NCBI GenBank assembly: GCA_017556805.1
Contig: JAFYMC010000019.1
Span: 1-64,000 of the forward strand
Length of the DNA stretch: 64,000 nucleotides
Source of the DNA: Lachnospiraceae bacterium
GTDB taxonomy: Bacteria > Bacillota > Clostridia > Lachnospirales > Lachnospiraceae
Direction of reading: 5' to 3'
A program made the position numbers and the translations under genes. Below, one piece after another: positions 17,128 through 26,128 of this stretch (the first letter of the stretch is position 1; each line of letters begins with the position of its first letter). The notes beneath the pieces were generated by a model, which was not told the origin of the DNA, ran no database searches, and saw only the letters and a list, made by a program, of their open reading frames with translations.

Positions 17128-18414
17128 TTACTTTTCTTTTGCAGCGTCGCGTACAAAGTCTACAGCCTTCTGTACTGCGATATCCATCTTAATCTGTTCC
17201 TTTTCCTTCTCGCCTACAAGCTCAACAAGCTTCTCCTTCTCCATGCGGTAGTTCTGAGCCATGGTATCGAATTCCTTATCAAGTTCCTCCTCGGAAACCT
17301 CGATATTTTCAGCCTTTACAACAGCCTCAAGAACAAGTCTGCACTGGATTCTCTTAAGTGCCTGCGGCTTTAAGTTCTCCATGAAGCTGTTTGCGTTCAT
17401 GCCGGTGAACTTGAAGTACTGCTCCAGGTTCAGACCCTGCATCTGAAGTCTCTGTGCATACTCCTCAGCCATCTGACGGGTCTGGGTATCAATCATAGCA
17501 TCCGGAATCTCCATGGTAGCCTTCTCGATAATCGCATCAACCACCTTGTCTTCCTTTGCGAACTTAGCTTCCTTCTCCTTCTTCTCAAGAAGGTTCTTCT
17601 TAATGTCTTCCTTGTACTCTGCAAGAGTATCGAACTCGGATACGTCTACAGCAAACTCATCATCCAACTCCGGAAGCTCCTTTGCGGTGATTGCCTTAAT
17701 CGTAACCTTAAAGAGTGCCGGCTTACCTGCAAGCTCCTCTGCATGATACTCGGTCGGGAAGGTAACGTTAACGTCTACTTCTTCACCGATGTTCTTACCG
17801 ATTAACTGCTCCTCGAAGGTATCGATGAAGGAATGGGAACCAATCACAAGCTTGTAATCCTCACCCTTGCCGCCTGCAAACGGTACACCGTCTACAAAGC
17901 CTTCGAAATCGATAACAGCCTCGTCGCCGTCAGCAACCGGTCTGTCTTCTACGGTAAGAATTCTTGCGTTCTGCTCTCTTACACGGTCAAGCTCTGCTGC
18001 CACCTCATCGTCGGATACGGTCACATCGGTCTTCTCAACCTCAACGCCCTTATACTCGCCTAAGGTAACCTCCGGCTTTACAGCCACTTCTGCGGTAAAG
18101 ATGAACTCCTTACCCTTCTCCACCTGAACCAGGTCGATTTCCGGTCTGGAAACAATATCAAGACCGCTCTCAACCGCTGCCTTCTCGTAAGCATCCGGGA
18201 TTAACTCGTTTGCCGCATCTTCGTAGAAAATGCTTGCACCGTACATCTTCTCGATCATAGCTCTCGGAGCCTTACCCTTACGAAAACCCTGTACGGACAA
18301 TTTATTTTTATTCTTCTGATATGCCGTCTCCATTGCTTTCTCAAACTCATCCGCTGCAACCTCGATGGTAAGCTTTACCATGCTCTTGCCCAATTCTTCA
18401 ACTTTGAAACTCAT
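17128..18414 (-). CDS. tig: Trigger factor
   Basis: A 428-residue ribosome-associated chaperone and prolyl isomerase. The N-terminal ribosome-binding domain contains [16 protein letters not shown] (the ribosome-docking loop), the FKBP-like domain spans about 150-240 ([20 protein letters not shown]), and the C-terminal helical arms follow. It acts on nascent chains before ClpXP and Lon, encoded next in the operon. AAGGAGGACA precedes the ATG, and a SigA promoter overlaps the end of glmM at 18448-18476. Confidence 0.97.
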   Translation of the reverse strand: MSFKVEELGKSMVKLTIEVAADEFEKAMETAYQKNKNKLSVQGFRKGKAPRAMIEKMYGASIFYEDAANELIPDAYEKAAVESGLDIVSRPEIDLVQVEKGKEFIFTAEVAVKPEVTLGEYKGVEVEKTDVTVSDDEVAAELDRVREQNARILTVEDRPVADGDEAVIDFEGFVDGVPFAGGKGEDYKLVIGSHSFIDTFEEQLIGKNIGEEVDVNVTFPTEYHAEELAGKPALFKVTIKAITAKELPELDDEFAVDVSEFDTLAEYKEDIKKNLLEKKEKEAKFAKEDKVVDAIIEKATMEIPDAMIDTQTRQMAEEYAQRLQMQGLNLEQYFKFTGMNANSFMENLKPQALKRIQCRLVLEAVVKAENIEVSEEELDKEFDTMAQNYRMEKEKLVELVGEKEKEQIKMDIAVQKAVDFVRDAAKEK

Positions 18415-18447
18415 TTCAAAATGTCCTCCTTAAAATCGTATCGTTTT

Positions 18448-18476
18448 ATTATAACACAAAGCCCCGGTTCTGTAAA
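18448..18476 (-). promoter_or_regulatory. SigA-type promoter of tig-clpPX-lon-engB, overlapping the glmM stop codon
   Basis: Minus strand TTTACA (18471-18476), 17-bp spacer, TATAAT (18448-18453). The -10 box covers the glmM stop codon (18449-18451). Confidence 0.75.
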
Positions 18477-19792
18477 GTCTCTACTACCGCGTCAGTGTAT
18501 TGAATACATAATTCGTTTGTTTTTGCTTCCACCATTACACGTACCAAAGGCTCCGTACCGCTTTCTCTTACAAGAATACGGCCTTCGTCTCCCAGAAGTG
18601 CGGCAACCTCAGCCACCTTCTTCTGTACCTCCGGGTCTGCCTGGGCTTCCTTCTTATCCGTCACTCTTACATTCACCAGACGCTGCGGATATACCGTCAT
18701 ACCGCTTGCCAGCTCCGCAAGGGACTGCTTCGTCTCCGCCATAACCTCCATTACCTTTAAGGAAGTCAGTACACCGTCTCCCGTGGTGGCATGCTTCATA
18801 AAAATAATATGACCGGAATTCTCTCCGCCGATCACGTGACCGTTTTCCATCATATTCTCATGAACATATTTATCGCCAACCGCCGTTTTCTCATAGCGGA
18901 TGCCAATCTCATCAAACGCTTTGTACAAACCGAGGTTTGACATTACGGTGGTAACCACCGTATCGTTTGCCAGCTCCCCATGCTCCTTCATATACTTGCC
19001 GCACAGGTACATAATGTGGTCACCCTCCACCAGCTTTCCTTCATGGTCCACCGCGAGACAACGGTCTGCGTCACCGTCATAGGCAAATCCCACATCAAGC
19101 TTCTCATCCAAAACCAGCTTCTGCAGACGTTCCATATGGGTGGAACCGCAACCGGTATTGATATTAAGGCCGTCCGGTTCTAGACTGATTACCGAAGTGG
19201 TTGCACCCAATGCATCGAATACCTGCTTTGCGACCGACGTAGCGGAGCCGTTAGCCAAATCAAGACCAACCCTTACTCCCGCAAAGGAACCGCCTACCAG
19301 GCCGGTGAGATAATCGATATAATGCTGTCTTCCTTCAGAATAATCCACCGTCTTACCGATGTTCTCCCGTCTTGCATAAGGAACCTCTTCAATGATTCCG
19401 TCGATATAATCTTCGATCTGCTGCTCAACGTCAGCCTCCAATTTATATCCCTTACCGTTAATCACCTTAATACCGTTATCATAGAACGGATTGTGACTGG
19501 CCGTAATCATAATACCGCAATCAAAACCGTCCTGTCTTACTACATAGGCAACTCCCGGAGTCGGTACCACATGAAGCTGATATACATCCGCACCGCTGGC
19601 CGTAAGACCTGCCACAAGCGCATACTCCAACATATCACCGGAACGTCTTGTATCCTTGCCGATGACTACCTTCGCCTTATGCTCTTTTCCGTAATAATAA
19701 CCTAAAAAACGCCCTACTCTGAAGGCATGCTCAACCGTCAGGTTTACACCGGCCTCACCGCGAAACCCGTCCGTACCGAAATATTTTCCCAT
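18449..19792 (-). CDS. glmM: Phosphoglucosamine mutase
   Basis: A 447-residue enzyme converting glucosamine-6-phosphate to glucosamine-1-phosphate for peptidoglycan and UDP-GlcNAc synthesis. The N-terminus is GKYFGTDGFRGEAG, the phosphoserine loop is ITASHNPFYDNGIK, the metal loop is DGDADRCLAVD, and the C-terminal phosphate-binding loop is RESGTEPLVRVM. The start at 19792 is fixed by CGGAGG six bases upstream and by family alignment; the frame is open 87 codons further upstream but that part is not GlmM-like. Confidence 0.97.
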   Translation of the reverse strand: MGKYFGTDGFRGEAGVNLTVEHAFRVGRFLGYYYGKEHKAKVVIGKDTRRSGDMLEYALVAGLTASGADVYQLHVVPTPGVAYVVRQDGFDCGIMITASHNPFYDNGIKVINGKGYKLEADVEQQIEDYIDGIIEEVPYARRENIGKTVDYSEGRQHYIDYLTGLVGGSFAGVRVGLDLANGSATSVAKQVFDALGATTSVISLEPDGLNINTGCGSTHMERLQKLVLDEKLDVGFAYDGDADRCLAVDHEGKLVEGDHIMYLCGKYMKEHGELANDTVVTTVMSNLGLYKAFDEIGIRYEKTAVGDKYVHENMMENGHVIGGENSGHIIFMKHATTGDGVLTSLKVMEVMAETKQSLAELASGMTVYPQRLVNVRVTDKKEAQADPEVQKKVAEVAALLGDEGRILVRESGTEPLVRVMVEAKTNELCIQYTDAVVETLQNRGFVL

Positions 19793-19886
19793 AGTTCCTC
19801 CGTTATTTCCGTTCAATTTCACATGGTATACTCTAACATAACACGAAATGAAATGCAAGCAAGAAAATAATGAATTTATAGAATTT

Positions 19887-21026
19887 TTAACGAATACCCG
19901 CTCTACGCTCCGTTCCTGTCGAAAAATCATCTCCGCAACCCCCGATACGATTCCGTCCGGAATTCTTCGCACGGTACAATTCCTTATCCGCACGGCGATA
20001 TAACCCGCCGAAACTGATCTCTTTGCTACACCGGTCTGTTGCCACTCCGACACTGACCGTTACCACCCGGTACTTTGCCTCCTCGGAGTGAGGCATCCTA
20101 AGTGCCTCCACATTCCGGCGGACTTGCTCCGCAAGCTCCCTTGCCGCAGTATCGCTTACGCTGTGTACAAACACCAAAAACTCTTCTCCGCCGATACGTG
20201 CCACCAATGCCGGCACTCCCTTTACCGTCCTCTTTACGGTATCAGCCACACATGCCAAACAAGCATCCCCTGCCGGATGTCCGAATTTGTCATTGTATTT
20301 TTTAAAATGATCGATATCAATCACCAACACCGCCACACTGCGGTTTGCCTCCTCCAGGGCCGGCCACACCGACATCACTCTGCGCATCATTCCCCTGCGA
20401 TTGTTTATTTTTGTCAAAGGGTCGGTTTCCGCCGCCTTTACTTCCTGTACATATTTTCTGCGATATTCTTCTGCTCGTTTTTTGCCGTAGTATAATTCCA
20501 ATGCCACCGCTGCACACAATACATGCAGAGCAATCACTACCACCGTCTGCTCTGTAAGTAACGCCTTTTCCGAACACAGCACAACCGGAAATACCGCCTC
20601 GATTGCAACACACAATCCGTATTCCCATTTGCTGTACAATAAACAGCAGGCCCCCAAAAGTACCGTCAGCATATACGGCACTACCGATCCGGTTCCCTTC
20701 CAAAAGGCATAAGAAATATAGGTAAGCATGCCGGTATTTACTATCAAATACAGCATCTGAAACAGCCACAGCTCACTTTTTTTACTTTTCCTTCTTAATA
20801 ACTGCACCGCGAAACAGGAAAATGCCACCGAACTCACCCCATAAAGGGCCATGGCAACGATCAACTTGTCCGAAAGCCGGAATAACTCCGCTTTATGTAA
20901 GAAAATGATACCGATCACCGAAAGAACCGCCAAAAAAAGGGGCACAAAAACTATACGCTGTACATTCTTTCGTTCCAGCGTAAGCGTCTGTCGGTCTGTT
21001 CCGTTGTTGGAAAAGACAGTCCCCAT
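19887..21026 (-). CDS. Membrane GGDEF protein (probable diguanylate cyclase)
   Basis: A 379-residue protein with about six membrane helices in the first 190 residues and a C-terminal GGDEF domain that starts ETDPLTKINNRRGMMRRV and carries the active-site motif RIGGEEFLVFV. The membrane part resembles no named sensor I recognise. Residues VLVIDIDHFKKYNDKFGHPAGD are the usual metal- and substrate-binding part. It probably synthesises cyclic di-GMP at the membrane. GGAGGG precedes the ATG. It is the second such enzyme in the window. Confidence 0.9.
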   Translation of the reverse strand: MGTVFSNNGTDRQTLTLERKNVQRIVFVPLFLAVLSVIGIIFLHKAELFRLSDKLIVAMALYGVSSVAFSCFAVQLLRRKSKKSELWLFQMLYLIVNTGMLTYISYAFWKGTGSVVPYMLTVLLGACCLLYSKWEYGLCVAIEAVFPVVLCSEKALLTEQTVVVIALHVLCAAVALELYYGKKRAEEYRRKYVQEVKAAETDPLTKINNRRGMMRRVMSVWPALEEANRSVAVLVIDIDHFKKYNDKFGHPAGDACLACVADTVKRTVKGVPALVARIGGEEFLVFVHSVSDTAARELAEQVRRNVEALRMPHSEEAKYRVVTVSVGVATDRCSKEISFGGLYRRADKELYRAKNSGRNRIGGCGDDFSTGTERRAGIR

Positions 21027-21196
21027 GGCAAACCCTCCGTGTGCATTTCAACTACACCTTATAGTGATGTACACAAAAAGAAAACACTACATATTGATTA
21101 TATCATGTTCGTTTTTCAATATGCAACCCCATTTTTGCATTTTTTTCCGTATTTTTCTTTTTTTCTCCTCATAAACTAAACAAAAAAGGCTTTCTT

Positions 21197-22495
21197 ATGT
21201 CCCTTCTCTATGATTTTTTATGCAAAGCCAACCGTTTCCTATGGAACGGACCTCTCCTTATTCTTCTGCTGGGAACCCATCTTTTTTTCACCTTCCGCCT
21301 CCGCATGGTACAGCGACACCTGCCGACAGCACTTCGTTTTTCCGGAAACGGCTCCGAAAAGCAGGGCTTCCGTTCTTTGACCACCGCCCTTGCCGCCACT
21401 CTGGGAACCGGAAACATTGTGGGTGTCTCCTCTGCGGTAGCTCTCGGCGGTCCAGGTGCCGTATTCTGGTGCTGGATGACCGGTATCCTCGGTATGGCTA
21501 CCGCTTATGCCGAATGCTACCTTTGCATGCTGTACCGAAAAGAAGCCGGGGACGGCACATTACGGGGAGGTATTATGTATGTTCTGGAGCATGGACTGAG
21601 CAACAAAACCGCAGGACGCCTTTTTGCCGTCCTTCTTCTGGTGTCTTCCTTCGGTATCGGATGCTCCACCCAAGCCGGAACCGTGTCGGAAACACTGTCG
21701 GATATTGCAGGCATTTCTCCCGTTTTTACAGGGCTTCTATTGGTTTTCTTTGTAGGATACGTTATCCTGCACGGTTCCGATACCATCCGGAGTTTTTGCA
21801 GCCGGCTTGTCCCTGCCATGGCACTGGTTTACCTGGCAGCCTGTCTGCTTTTACTTATCCTCAATCACGCCTATCTCCTTCCCGCACTACGTCTCATTCT
21901 CACCTCCGCCTTTACACCCACAGCAGCGTTAGGCGGTATTGCCGGCGGTTCCTTTTTATTTTCCGCCCGTTACGGAATCGCGCGGGGATTATTTACCAAC
22001 GAGGCAGGCATAGGCACCTCCCCTCTGGCCTTTGCGGAGAACAAAAAAAGCAGCCCGGAACAGGCTGCTCTCCTTTCTATGTCTGCGGTTTTCTGGGATA
22101 CTATCATTCTTTGTGCCCTCACCGGCATTGTCATTGTCAGTTCCTTACTCAGGACGCCCGGTTTGGCAACATCCTATACCGCCACTACCTTAACAAGCGC
22201 GGCATTTTCCATTCTGCCATGCGGCGAACTTATCCTTGGCATCTCCTTAATTGCCTTTGCCTACGCCACTTTAATCGGCTGGTCCTACTTCGGTGCCCAG
22301 GCAGTGCACTATCTGTTCGGCGCTTCCGCCTTACCGACCTACCGCCTTTGCTACCTGGGAATGGTATTCCTTGGCTCTGTCCTGTCACTTCCTTTGATTT
22401 GGGAAATGACCGACTTTCTCAACGCCTGTATGGTACTGCCCAATATCTTTGCACTGTTTTCCCTTTGGCGTGACATACAGCCACCAAAAGCCTAA
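21197..22495 (+). CDS. Sodium:amino-acid symporter, AGCS family
   Basis: A 432-residue polytopic transporter of the alanine-or-glycine:cation symporter family. The early motif GNIVGVSSAVALGGPGAVFWCWMTG is split here by TALAATLGTG, the family's conserved first loop, and later ARGLFTNEAGIGTSPLAFA is the second AGCS signature. It would take up Ala or Gly with sodium; the exact substrate cannot be read. The ribosome binding site is weak (AAAAAGG). Its stop overlaps the convergent DJ-1 gene by four bases. Confidence 0.92.
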   Translation: MSLLYDFLCKANRFLWNGPLLILLLGTHLFFTFRLRMVQRHLPTALRFSGNGSEKQGFRSLTTALAATLGTGNIVGVSSAVALGGPGAVFWCWMTGILGMATAYAECYLCMLYRKEAGDGTLRGGIMYVLEHGLSNKTAGRLFAVLLLVSSFGIGCSTQAGTVSETLSDIAGISPVFTGLLLVFFVGYVILHGSDTIRSFCSRLVPAMALVYLAACLLLLILNHAYLLPALRLILTSAFTPTAALGGIAGGSFLFSARYGIARGLFTNEAGIGTSPLAFAENKKSSPEQAALLSMSAVFWDTIILCALTGIVIVSSLLRTPGLATSYTATTLTSAAFSILPCGELILGISLIAFAYATLIGWSYFGAQAVHYLFGASALPTYRLCYLGMVFLGSVLSLPLIWEMTDFLNACMVLPNIFALFSLWRDIQPPKA

Positions 22496-23037
22496 TACTG
22501 GATTGCAGCCAACAGTTCCTCCGCCTTCTCCTCGCCCACCAGTACGGAAACCAATGCCGCACCGAAGGCAATGGCCGTTCCCATGCCGCGACTGGTAATA
22601 ATATTACCATCCATAACCACCGCATCCGGCAATGCCTTTGCCCCGAGGAGCTTCTCTTCAAAGCCCGGATAACAAGTGGCATGGCGTCCCTCTAACAGTC
22701 CGTTCATTCCCAGTACGCTCGGAGCCGCACAAATAGCCGCCAAATACTTCTTGGCGGTGTGATAAGAATGCAACACCTGCTTTACTCCCTCATGTGCCAT
22801 CAAATGATTGGTTCCCGGCATGCCTCCCGGAAGCACTGCCATCGTACCGTCCTCATAGGAATAGTCCGAAAACACACCATCAGCCTGAATGATAATTCCG
22901 TGGGCACCGGTTACCGCTTTCGTGTCATTTACGGATACCATCACCGTCTCTACGTTGACACGGCGAAGCATATCCACCACCGTAAGTCCTTCAATTTCCT
23001 CAAATCCATCCGCAAAAAATACATATACCTTGTTCAT
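22492..23037 (-). CDS. DJ-1/PfpI family protein
   Basis: A 181-residue protein of the DJ-1/ThiJ/PfpI class with a flavodoxin-like fold. The nucleophile cysteine sits in the elbow AICAAPSVLG, and the start VYVFFADGFEEIEGLTVVD carries the conserved acidic residue. Members include YajL/DJ-1-type stress proteins, glyoxalase III-like and chaperone activities; which one applies here is unknown. AAAGGAGTAAC precedes the ATG. It is four bases downstream of the esterase gene and likely shares its message. Confidence 0.9.
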   Translation of the reverse strand: MNKVYVFFADGFEEIEGLTVVDMLRRVNVETVMVSVNDTKAVTGAHGIIIQADGVFSDYSYEDGTMAVLPGGMPGTNHLMAHEGVKQVLHSYHTAKKYLAAICAAPSVLGMNGLLEGRHATCYPGFEEKLLGAKALPDAVVMDGNIITSRGMGTAIAFGAALVSVLVGEEKAEELLAAIQY

Positions 23038-23040
23038 ACG

Positions 23041-24165
23041 TTACTCCTTTTCCTGCTTTTGTAATGCTTCGATATAGTTACCGAGTACCTCCGCCGCCTG
23101 TCTGTGTCCCTTTTCTCCCGGGTGACTTCTGGCGCCGATACTATCATCGTTTATTTCCTCTAACCTTATATAATGTACCTTTTTATCCTCGCTCAGGTCG
23201 CAAAAGACCCGGATTCCCTCCGCAATCGCAGACTCCACCACAGTTCCCATCATACCGTAGGCCCAAAGAATATGAGCCTTCGGATTATGTTTCCTCACAA
23301 GGCTTAAAAACTCCGTCACCGCTGTTTGCACCTTGTCCAGACATTCCCTCGCCGGCTGTCCGTCCGTATCGTATTCCATCTTATTTCTTCTGCCGGTAGA
23401 ATCATCGTTCCATTCCGGATTGTGGAATGCGCCTCCGTCGTTAGTGCCGAGGTTGATTACAATATAATCCGGCTGCCAGGAGGAAAAATCATGAGACTCC
23501 TTTGCTCCCAGCAATCGGTTATGCTCTCCGGTAAGCGTGCCGCACACCTGCTCATAATAAAGCGGTATCGTATGGTCTAAATTGTTATCGTAGGCACAAT
23601 ACACACCAAACCCGCTCTGGGAAATCACCCGGTACTCCGCATGAAGCCGCTCCGCTACCAGATACGGATAGGTACGCCCTGCGGAAAACCACATGGAAAT
23701 CCAATCCTGTTCCACCTTACTTCCGTAGCTTCCCTCTCCGGAGGTAATACTGTCTCCGATGAATTCGATTCTGCACTCCGGCTCCGACAGAGGGTGAAAT
23801 TCTCCATCTCCCTGTAAACTGTGAACAAGCAGATACGTATCCGGATCCTCCGGCATTGCCTGCACTTCCTTTAGTACCTTAATATGATTTATCTTCCGTG
23901 TCGCCATATTGCGATACAGACAAATCTTCTGTCTGCCCTTATTCAACATTTGCCGGGACAAAAATGCTCCGTTCACATACACGGCAATCCATTGTTCCAA
24001 ACAGGAATAGCCCGTTTCAAACTCACACCACAATTCCGTCCCGTCATAATTACATTCGATACCGGAGCCGGTCCAAAACAGAGGAAGAGGATGCCTCTTC
24101 ACGGTCCTTCCCAACACACGAAGTTCTTTTATATCCTCCGGCAACCACACCTTTATTTCTTCCAT
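23041..24165 (-). CDS. CE2-like SGNH esterase, cytoplasmic
   Basis: A 374-residue protein. A beta-rich N-terminal domain (about 1-120) is followed by an SGNH hydrolase domain with the serine in FIGDSITSGEGSYG, GTNDGG, and the acid/base His in ARSHPGEKGHRQAAEVL. This two-domain layout matches carbohydrate esterase family 2, which removes acetyl groups from xylan or mannan oligosaccharides. There is no signal peptide, so it would act on imported oligosaccharides; the substrate is inferred. AAGGGAG precedes the start. It overlaps no neighbour and leads into the DJ-1 gene. Confidence 0.85.
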   Translation of the reverse strand: MEEIKVWLPEDIKELRVLGRTVKRHPLPLFWTGSGIECNYDGTELWCEFETGYSCLEQWIAVYVNGAFLSRQMLNKGRQKICLYRNMATRKINHIKVLKEVQAMPEDPDTYLLVHSLQGDGEFHPLSEPECRIEFIGDSITSGEGSYGSKVEQDWISMWFSAGRTYPYLVAERLHAEYRVISQSGFGVYCAYDNNLDHTIPLYYEQVCGTLTGEHNRLLGAKESHDFSSWQPDYIVINLGTNDGGAFHNPEWNDDSTGRRNKMEYDTDGQPARECLDKVQTAVTEFLSLVRKHNPKAHILWAYGMMGTVVESAIAEGIRVFCDLSEDKKVHYIRLEEINDDSIGARSHPGEKGHRQAAEVLGNYIEALQKQEKE

Positions 24166-24178
24166 GCCCTACTCCCTT

Positions 24179-24631
24179 CTAATCGTGCTGTCCTCTGGCG
24201 CGACGTACTAAAATCCGCTCCAGCACCATACGATAGGTCTCAATAATTCTGGCATCCGCATAGGCGCATCTGTTTGCAAAAAACTGCACGGTTTTCAATC
24301 CGAAGCACAGCGTAATTCCCAACACCCCCGCCAACAACAATTCGGTTTTCAGATTCATACTGAGTAGCGTAAAAAAGGCCCCCAGATAAATAAAAAACAC
24401 CAAAGAATAGGTCCGCCCGATTTGAAATGCACTGAACATTACTTCATTCAACCTCATCTGCATTCCTACAATTTTATCGGAATCCAGCCCGCTGCAATAG
24501 GCATAAATCTCCTCAAATAATTCTTTATTGTCCTTAACCTCCGGACCGCAATATTTATTTACAAAATTCACAAGACCGTCATATCTTGATTCACCTAACT
24601 CTTTTCGAAGCAACTTTTTAAAACTGTTCAT
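24179..24631 (-). CDS. Hypothetical membrane protein
   Basis: A 150-residue protein without a recognised family. The N-terminal half is helical and charged (SFKKLLRKELGESRYDGLVN), and two hydrophobic helices follow (SLVFFIYLGAFFTLLSM and LLLAGVLGITLCFGL). The C-terminus is basic (ERILVRRARGQHD). The start at 24631 follows a purine-rich AAGAGAGAAAG; the frame is open ten codons further up. It is 13 bases upstream of the esterase gene on the same strand, so they may share a message. Confidence 0.6.
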   Translation of the reverse strand: MNSFKKLLRKELGESRYDGLVNFVNKYCGPEVKDNKELFEEIYAYCSGLDSDKIVGMQMRLNEVMFSAFQIGRTYSLVFFIYLGAFFTLLSMNLKTELLLAGVLGITLCFGLKTVQFFANRCAYADARIIETYRMVLERILVRRARGQHD

Positions 24632-24910
24632 CTTTCTCTCTTTCGCTCCTATTGTTAACATTCTACGCTATGAAAGTATATGCAAATCCCTATTCGCTTT
24701 CTCAAACAATAACTTCCACCACATCCATTTTAAATCTTTTTCGACATAATTACAATAGCGTAATTCGCCTTTTTCCTTTATTTCCGCGTTTTCTTCTGTT
24801 CGTGTATATTAACATGACCTTGGACAAATTAACAAAATGTTCATAAACTATCCACACCTGAAACATATGTAACAAATATAATAACAGTATAAAGAAACAG
24901 CAATACATCA
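24632..24910. other. AT-rich intergenic stretch
   Basis: First third of an 855-base gap without a protein gene (24632-25486). It is T-rich and then A-rich, with no gene or strong hairpin that I can support. The remainder holds a candidate small RNA, a structured repeat cluster and the upp promoter. Confidence 0.5.
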
Positions 24911-24915
24911 CATTG

Positions 24916-24943
24916 TTTACAAGTTACTACTTTTTCATATAGT
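24916..24943 (+). promoter_or_regulatory. Probable promoter of the candidate small RNA
   Basis: TTTACA (24916-24921), 16-bp spacer, TATAGT (24938-24943). The -10 match is moderate. Confidence 0.4.
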
Positions 24944-24947
24944 ATAG

Positions 24948-25020
24948 CCCGGCATAAACCCCTCCCTGTTTCGGGCTTCTCCTCTGAATACCTCCGTTCC
25001 TCACGGAGGTATATTTTTGT
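24948..25020 (+). ncRNA. Candidate small regulatory RNA with C-rich loops
   Basis: Between a plausible promoter and a good terminator lies about 70 bases with no open reading frame. A first hairpin pairs AGCCCG (24946-24951) with CGGGCT (24972-24977), its loop containing CCCCTCCCT. A single-stranded CTCCTCT follows, then the terminator hairpin ACCTCCGT-TCCTC-ACGGAGGT with a T-run. C-rich unpaired stretches complementary to Shine-Dalgarno sequences are known in Firmicute trans-acting sRNAs such as RsaE/RoxS; that parallel is inference. No plus-strand gene upstream would otherwise need this terminator. Confidence 0.4.
24989..25020 (+). terminator. Rho-independent terminator of the candidate small RNA
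   Basis: ATACCTCCGT (24989-24998), loop TCCTC, ACGGAGGTAT (25003-25012), then ATTTTTG. Confidence 0.75.
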
Positions 25021-25372
25021 ACAAGCAAAGTGAGCATGCAAAGAATCAGCCGGGAAACAAGTTTCCCGGCTGATTCTTTGTCATGCGAACGCGCCCTCAA
25101 CTGAGTGACGTAGTCACGAAGGTGCACAAGGTCCGGGGGACCTTGGTTATGCACCGACCGAAACGAAGTGTAGACGGGGGCAAGTGCGAAGCACGTTGCT
25201 TGTACATGTAGGGCAAACAACCGCAAGAGCTTGCTCTTAGGCGGTTGTGTAGTCATACGAACGCGCCCACGACCGAGCGGCTGTGCTGCGAGGGGCGAGG
25301 GCACGCGCGTAGCGCGTTGCTTTCACGTCATGCGAACGCGCCTTCAACTGAGTGACGTAGTCACGAAGCTTT
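25021..25372 (+). repeat. Structured modular repeat cluster, family II copy R1
   Basis: Starts right after the terminator T-run. Order: box GCAAAGTGAGCATGC (25025-25039); a perfect 20-bp stem with a two-base loop (25039-25080); box GTCATGCGAACGCGCC with a GTGAC-GTA-GTCAC mini-hairpin (25080-25117); a two-tier hairpin, GGTGCA/TGCACC outside CAAGGTCC-GGG-GGACCTTG (25121-25155); box GACCGAAACGAAGTGTAGAC (25156-25175). The GTCATGCGAACGCGCC module then recurs at 25252-25291 and 25327-25368. The same boxes in the same order occur on the minus strand at 36650-36893, where hairpin arms differ but still pair. No protein is encoded; the open frames crossing it have no ribosome binding site. Confidence 0.8.
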
Positions 25373-25412
25373 CACCAAATCAAAAATTCCACTTCCCTTT
25401 CTCGACATAATT

Positions 25413-25421
25413 TGCTATACT
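25413..25421 (+). promoter_or_regulatory. Extended -10 promoter of upp
   Basis: TGC-TATACT (25413-25421) is an extended -10 element; no good -35 is visible. It lies 66 bases before the start codon. Confidence 0.5.
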
Positions 25422-25486
25422 GAAGACAGTGGCTTATGTTTGTGCCGTTATCACAAACCGCATTTTTTCCCGAAAGGAGCGTTTCT

Positions 25487-26116
25487 ATGTCAATCGTAAC
25501 TGTTATGGATCACCCGTTAATTCAACACAAAATCGGCATCATGCGCGATAAGAACACTTCTACCAAAGAGTTCCGCGCTCTGGTAGCGGAAATCGCCATG
25601 CTGATTTATTATGAAGCAAGCCGCAACCTTCCGCTTGCCGACAAAGAGATTGAAACCCCGCTTGTAAAGACTACCGTAAAAGAGATCGCCGGCAAAAAGC
25701 TTTGCGTTGTTCCGATTTTACGTGCAGGTCTTCATATGGCCGACGGTATCTTAAACCTGACCCCGAACGCAAAGGTAGGACATATCGGTCTTTACCGGAA
25801 CGAGGAAACCTTAGAACCTGTTGAATATTTCTGTAAGCTTCCGTCGGATGCCGCAGACCGCGAAATCTTTGTGGTTGACCCGATGCTTGCTACCGGCGGT
25901 TCCGCTATCGCAGCCATTGAATTATTAAAAAAGCGCGGTATCAAAAAGATCCGTTTCCTGTGCTTAATTGCTGCACCGGAAGGCATTGAAAAGCTTCAGG
26001 CCGCTCATCCGGATGTAAACATCTTCGTAGGTGCAAAGGACGAACGTCTGAATGAAAAAGGATACATTTTACCGGGCCTCGGCGATGCCGGAGACCGGAT
26101 TTACGGAACGAAATAA
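25487..26116 (+). CDS. upp: Uracil phosphoribosyltransferase
   Basis: A 209-residue enzyme making UMP from uracil and PRPP for pyrimidine salvage. The PRPP loop is [17 protein letters not shown] and the C-terminal uracil-binding part is [11 protein letters not shown]. The start at 25487 follows GAAAGGAG; 17 open codons upstream are not part of the family. It is monocistronic, flanked on both sides by structured non-coding elements, with its own terminator at 26129-26154. Confidence 0.97.
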   Translation: MSIVTVMDHPLIQHKIGIMRDKNTSTKEFRALVAEIAMLIYYEASRNLPLADKEIETPLVKTTVKEIAGKKLCVVPILRAGLHMADGILNLTPNAKVGHIGLYRNEETLEPVEYFCKLPSDAADREIFVVDPMLATGGSAIAAIELLKKRGIKKIRFLCLIAAPEGIEKLQAAHPDVNIFVGAKDERLNEKGYILPGLGDAGDRIYGTK

Positions 26117-26128
26117 GACTACAAAATG

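Noticed and set aside
21220..22473. A 417-codon open frame in another frame over the AGCS transporter gene
   Set aside because: Arg/His/Pro-rich composition typical of a shifted frame, no ribosome binding site, and it fully overlaps a clear transporter gene.
24927..25304. A 125-codon minus-strand open frame over the family II element R1
   Set aside because: It runs through hairpins and the candidate sRNA in antisense and has no start signals.
25080..25368. CRISPR array from the recurring GTCATGCGAACGCGCC module
   Set aside because: Only three copies with unequal spacing (172 and 75 bases), hairpin-bearing intervals that are themselves homologous, and no cas genes.
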